Shown here in pieces: positions 63,439-64,000 of a stretch of DNA of 64,000 bases; positions within the stretch are counted from its first letter, which is position 1, and each line of letters starts with the position of its first letter. This stretch comes from Gammaproteobacteria bacterium. GTDB lineage: Bacteria > Pseudomonadota > Gammaproteobacteria > Ga0077536. The stretch covers positions 1-64,000 of the forward strand of contig JACKNG010000005.1 in assembly GCA_024235015.1 (NCBI GenBank). The letters run 5' to 3'. Below the pieces are notes generated by a model. The model saw nothing but the letters and a program-made list of their open reading frames with translations, had not been told where the DNA came from and made no database searches. The position numbers were made by a program, and so were the translations under genes.

Positions 63439-63926
63439 TTGAAGTAGTCGAAGGGCTCGAGACAGGCCCGGCACCGGTAGAGGGCCTTGCAGGCCGTGGA
63501 TCCGAATTCGCTGACCAGCTCGGTGTCGCTGCTGCGACAGCGCGGACAGGCCACCGCCGCGCCGTGCAGGCGCAACACGTTCTTGTCGCTGCTGGCCTCC
63601 ACCGGCGGCGCGATGCCGACTTCGAGCAGCTTGCGCCGCGCCGCCGGGGTCAACCAGTCGGTGGTCCAGGCCGGCGCCAGGCGGGTTTCGACGACGACGT
63701 CGGCGTAACCGGCGGCCGCCAGCGTCGCGCGGACGTCGCCTTCGATCGCATGCATGGCGGGGCAGCCACTGTAGGTCGGCGTGATCACCACGTGCACGCG
63801 GCCGTCCTCGACGCGGACCTCGCGCAGGATGCCGAGGTCGGCGATGGTCAGGATCGGGATCTCGGGGTCGCGTACCGCTTCGAGCGCGGCGCGCACCCCG
63901 GCCACGCACGCGACCGCCACGCTCAC
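63429..63926 (-). CDS. paaD: Phenylacetate degradation protein PaaD
   Basis: This 165-residue protein has an N-terminal MIP18/DUF59 domain (VRDPEIPILTIADLGILREV, YSGCPAM) and a C-terminal zinc-ribbon-like stretch with C-P-x-C and C-R-x-C pairs. PaaD is needed for maturation of the epoxidase, probably in iron-sulfur assembly. GTG 63926 overlaps the paaC stop (GTGA) and is preferred over a GTG one codon upstream. Confidence 0.93.
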   Translation of the reverse strand: MSVAVACVAGVRAALEAVRDPEIPILTIADLGILREVRVEDGRVHVVITPTYSGCPAMHAIEGDVRATLAAAGYADVVVETRLAPAWTTDWLTPAARRKLLEVGIAPPVEASSDKNVLRLHGAAVACPRCRSSDTELVSEFGSTACKALYRCRACLEPFDYFKCL

Positions 63927-64000
63927 CACTGCTGGCCCGGGTAGGCCCGCTGGACGAACTGCAGCTCGGCGAGCAGACGCCCCATGTGTTCGGTGTGACG
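63923..64000 (-). CDS. paaC: Phenylacetyl-CoA epoxidase subunit PaaC, C-terminal end only
   Basis: The last 25 codons and TGA stop of a gene entering from the right edge read RHTEHMGRLLAELQF followed by a QRAYPGQQW end, the conserved C-terminus of PaaC, the structural partner of the PaaA oxygenase. Its stop overlaps the paaD start by four bases, which supports both the identity and the operon order paaC-paaD-paaE. Confidence 0.85.
   Translation of the reverse strand, partial: RHTEHMGRLLAELQFVQRAYPGQQW

Overview
The window reads as a high-GC chromosomal segment of a Gram-negative bacterium, most likely a gammaproteobacterium. A complete system I cytochrome c maturation operon (ccmABCDEFGHI), an ABC-dependent (Wzm/Wzt) surface-polysaccharide locus, phenylacetate degradation genes and Tat-type signals all fit this. 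I cannot name the genus from the sequence. No rRNA, tRNA, CRISPR array or insertion sequence was recognised.

Region A (1-37450, every gene on the minus strand) is one end of a very large surface-polysaccharide locus, read from right to left. It starts with nucleotide-sugar genes: UDP-glucuronate 4-epimerase, a TviB/WbpA-type UDP-GlcNAc 6-dehydrogenase and UDP-glucose 6-dehydrogenase. An MBOAT/SGNH O-acetylation pair and an HTH regulator follow. Next comes a wbpB-wbpD-wbpE set which, with the 6-dehydrogenase and a WecB/WbpI-type 2-epimerase at 7018-8082, gives all five steps to UDP-ManNAc3NAcA. After these come a second epimerase, two AsnB-type amidotransferases, the Wzm/Wzt exporter (Wzt carries an extra domain), three sulfotransferases, two more DegT aminotransferases, a FemAB-like protein, a NodB-like deacetylase, methyltransferases and several glycosyltransferases. 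One of the glycosyltransferases is a 1063-residue tandem duplication. The locus runs off the left edge inside a membrane-anchored protein. Genes are tightly packed with many ATGA/GTGA overlaps. The predicted product is an acidic, amino-sugar-rich, probably amidated, acetylated and sulfated polysaccharide.

Region B (37591-44883, plus strand) holds a small unknown gene followed by ccmA-ccmI, nearly all translationally coupled. The 56-residue ccmD is included.

Region C (44969-51578) holds an Anbu proteasome-like peptidase gene convergent with an alpha-E gene and a circularly permuted ATP-grasp gene. These diverge from a transglutaminase-DUF2126 fusion. This is the known but functionally unresolved Anbu/ATP-grasp association.

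Region D (51579-61143) contains two closely similar DUF1329 proteins with twin-arginine leaders, separated by an antisense single-domain AsnC-like gene. It also has a strong terminator, an orphan FAD-dependent (tryptophan-type) halogenase, a small secreted protein, a cytochrome P450 and an APC-like membrane protein.

Region E (61210-64000, minus strand) is the 3' end of a phenylacetate degradation operon: the end of paaC, then paaD, paaE and the regulator paaX.
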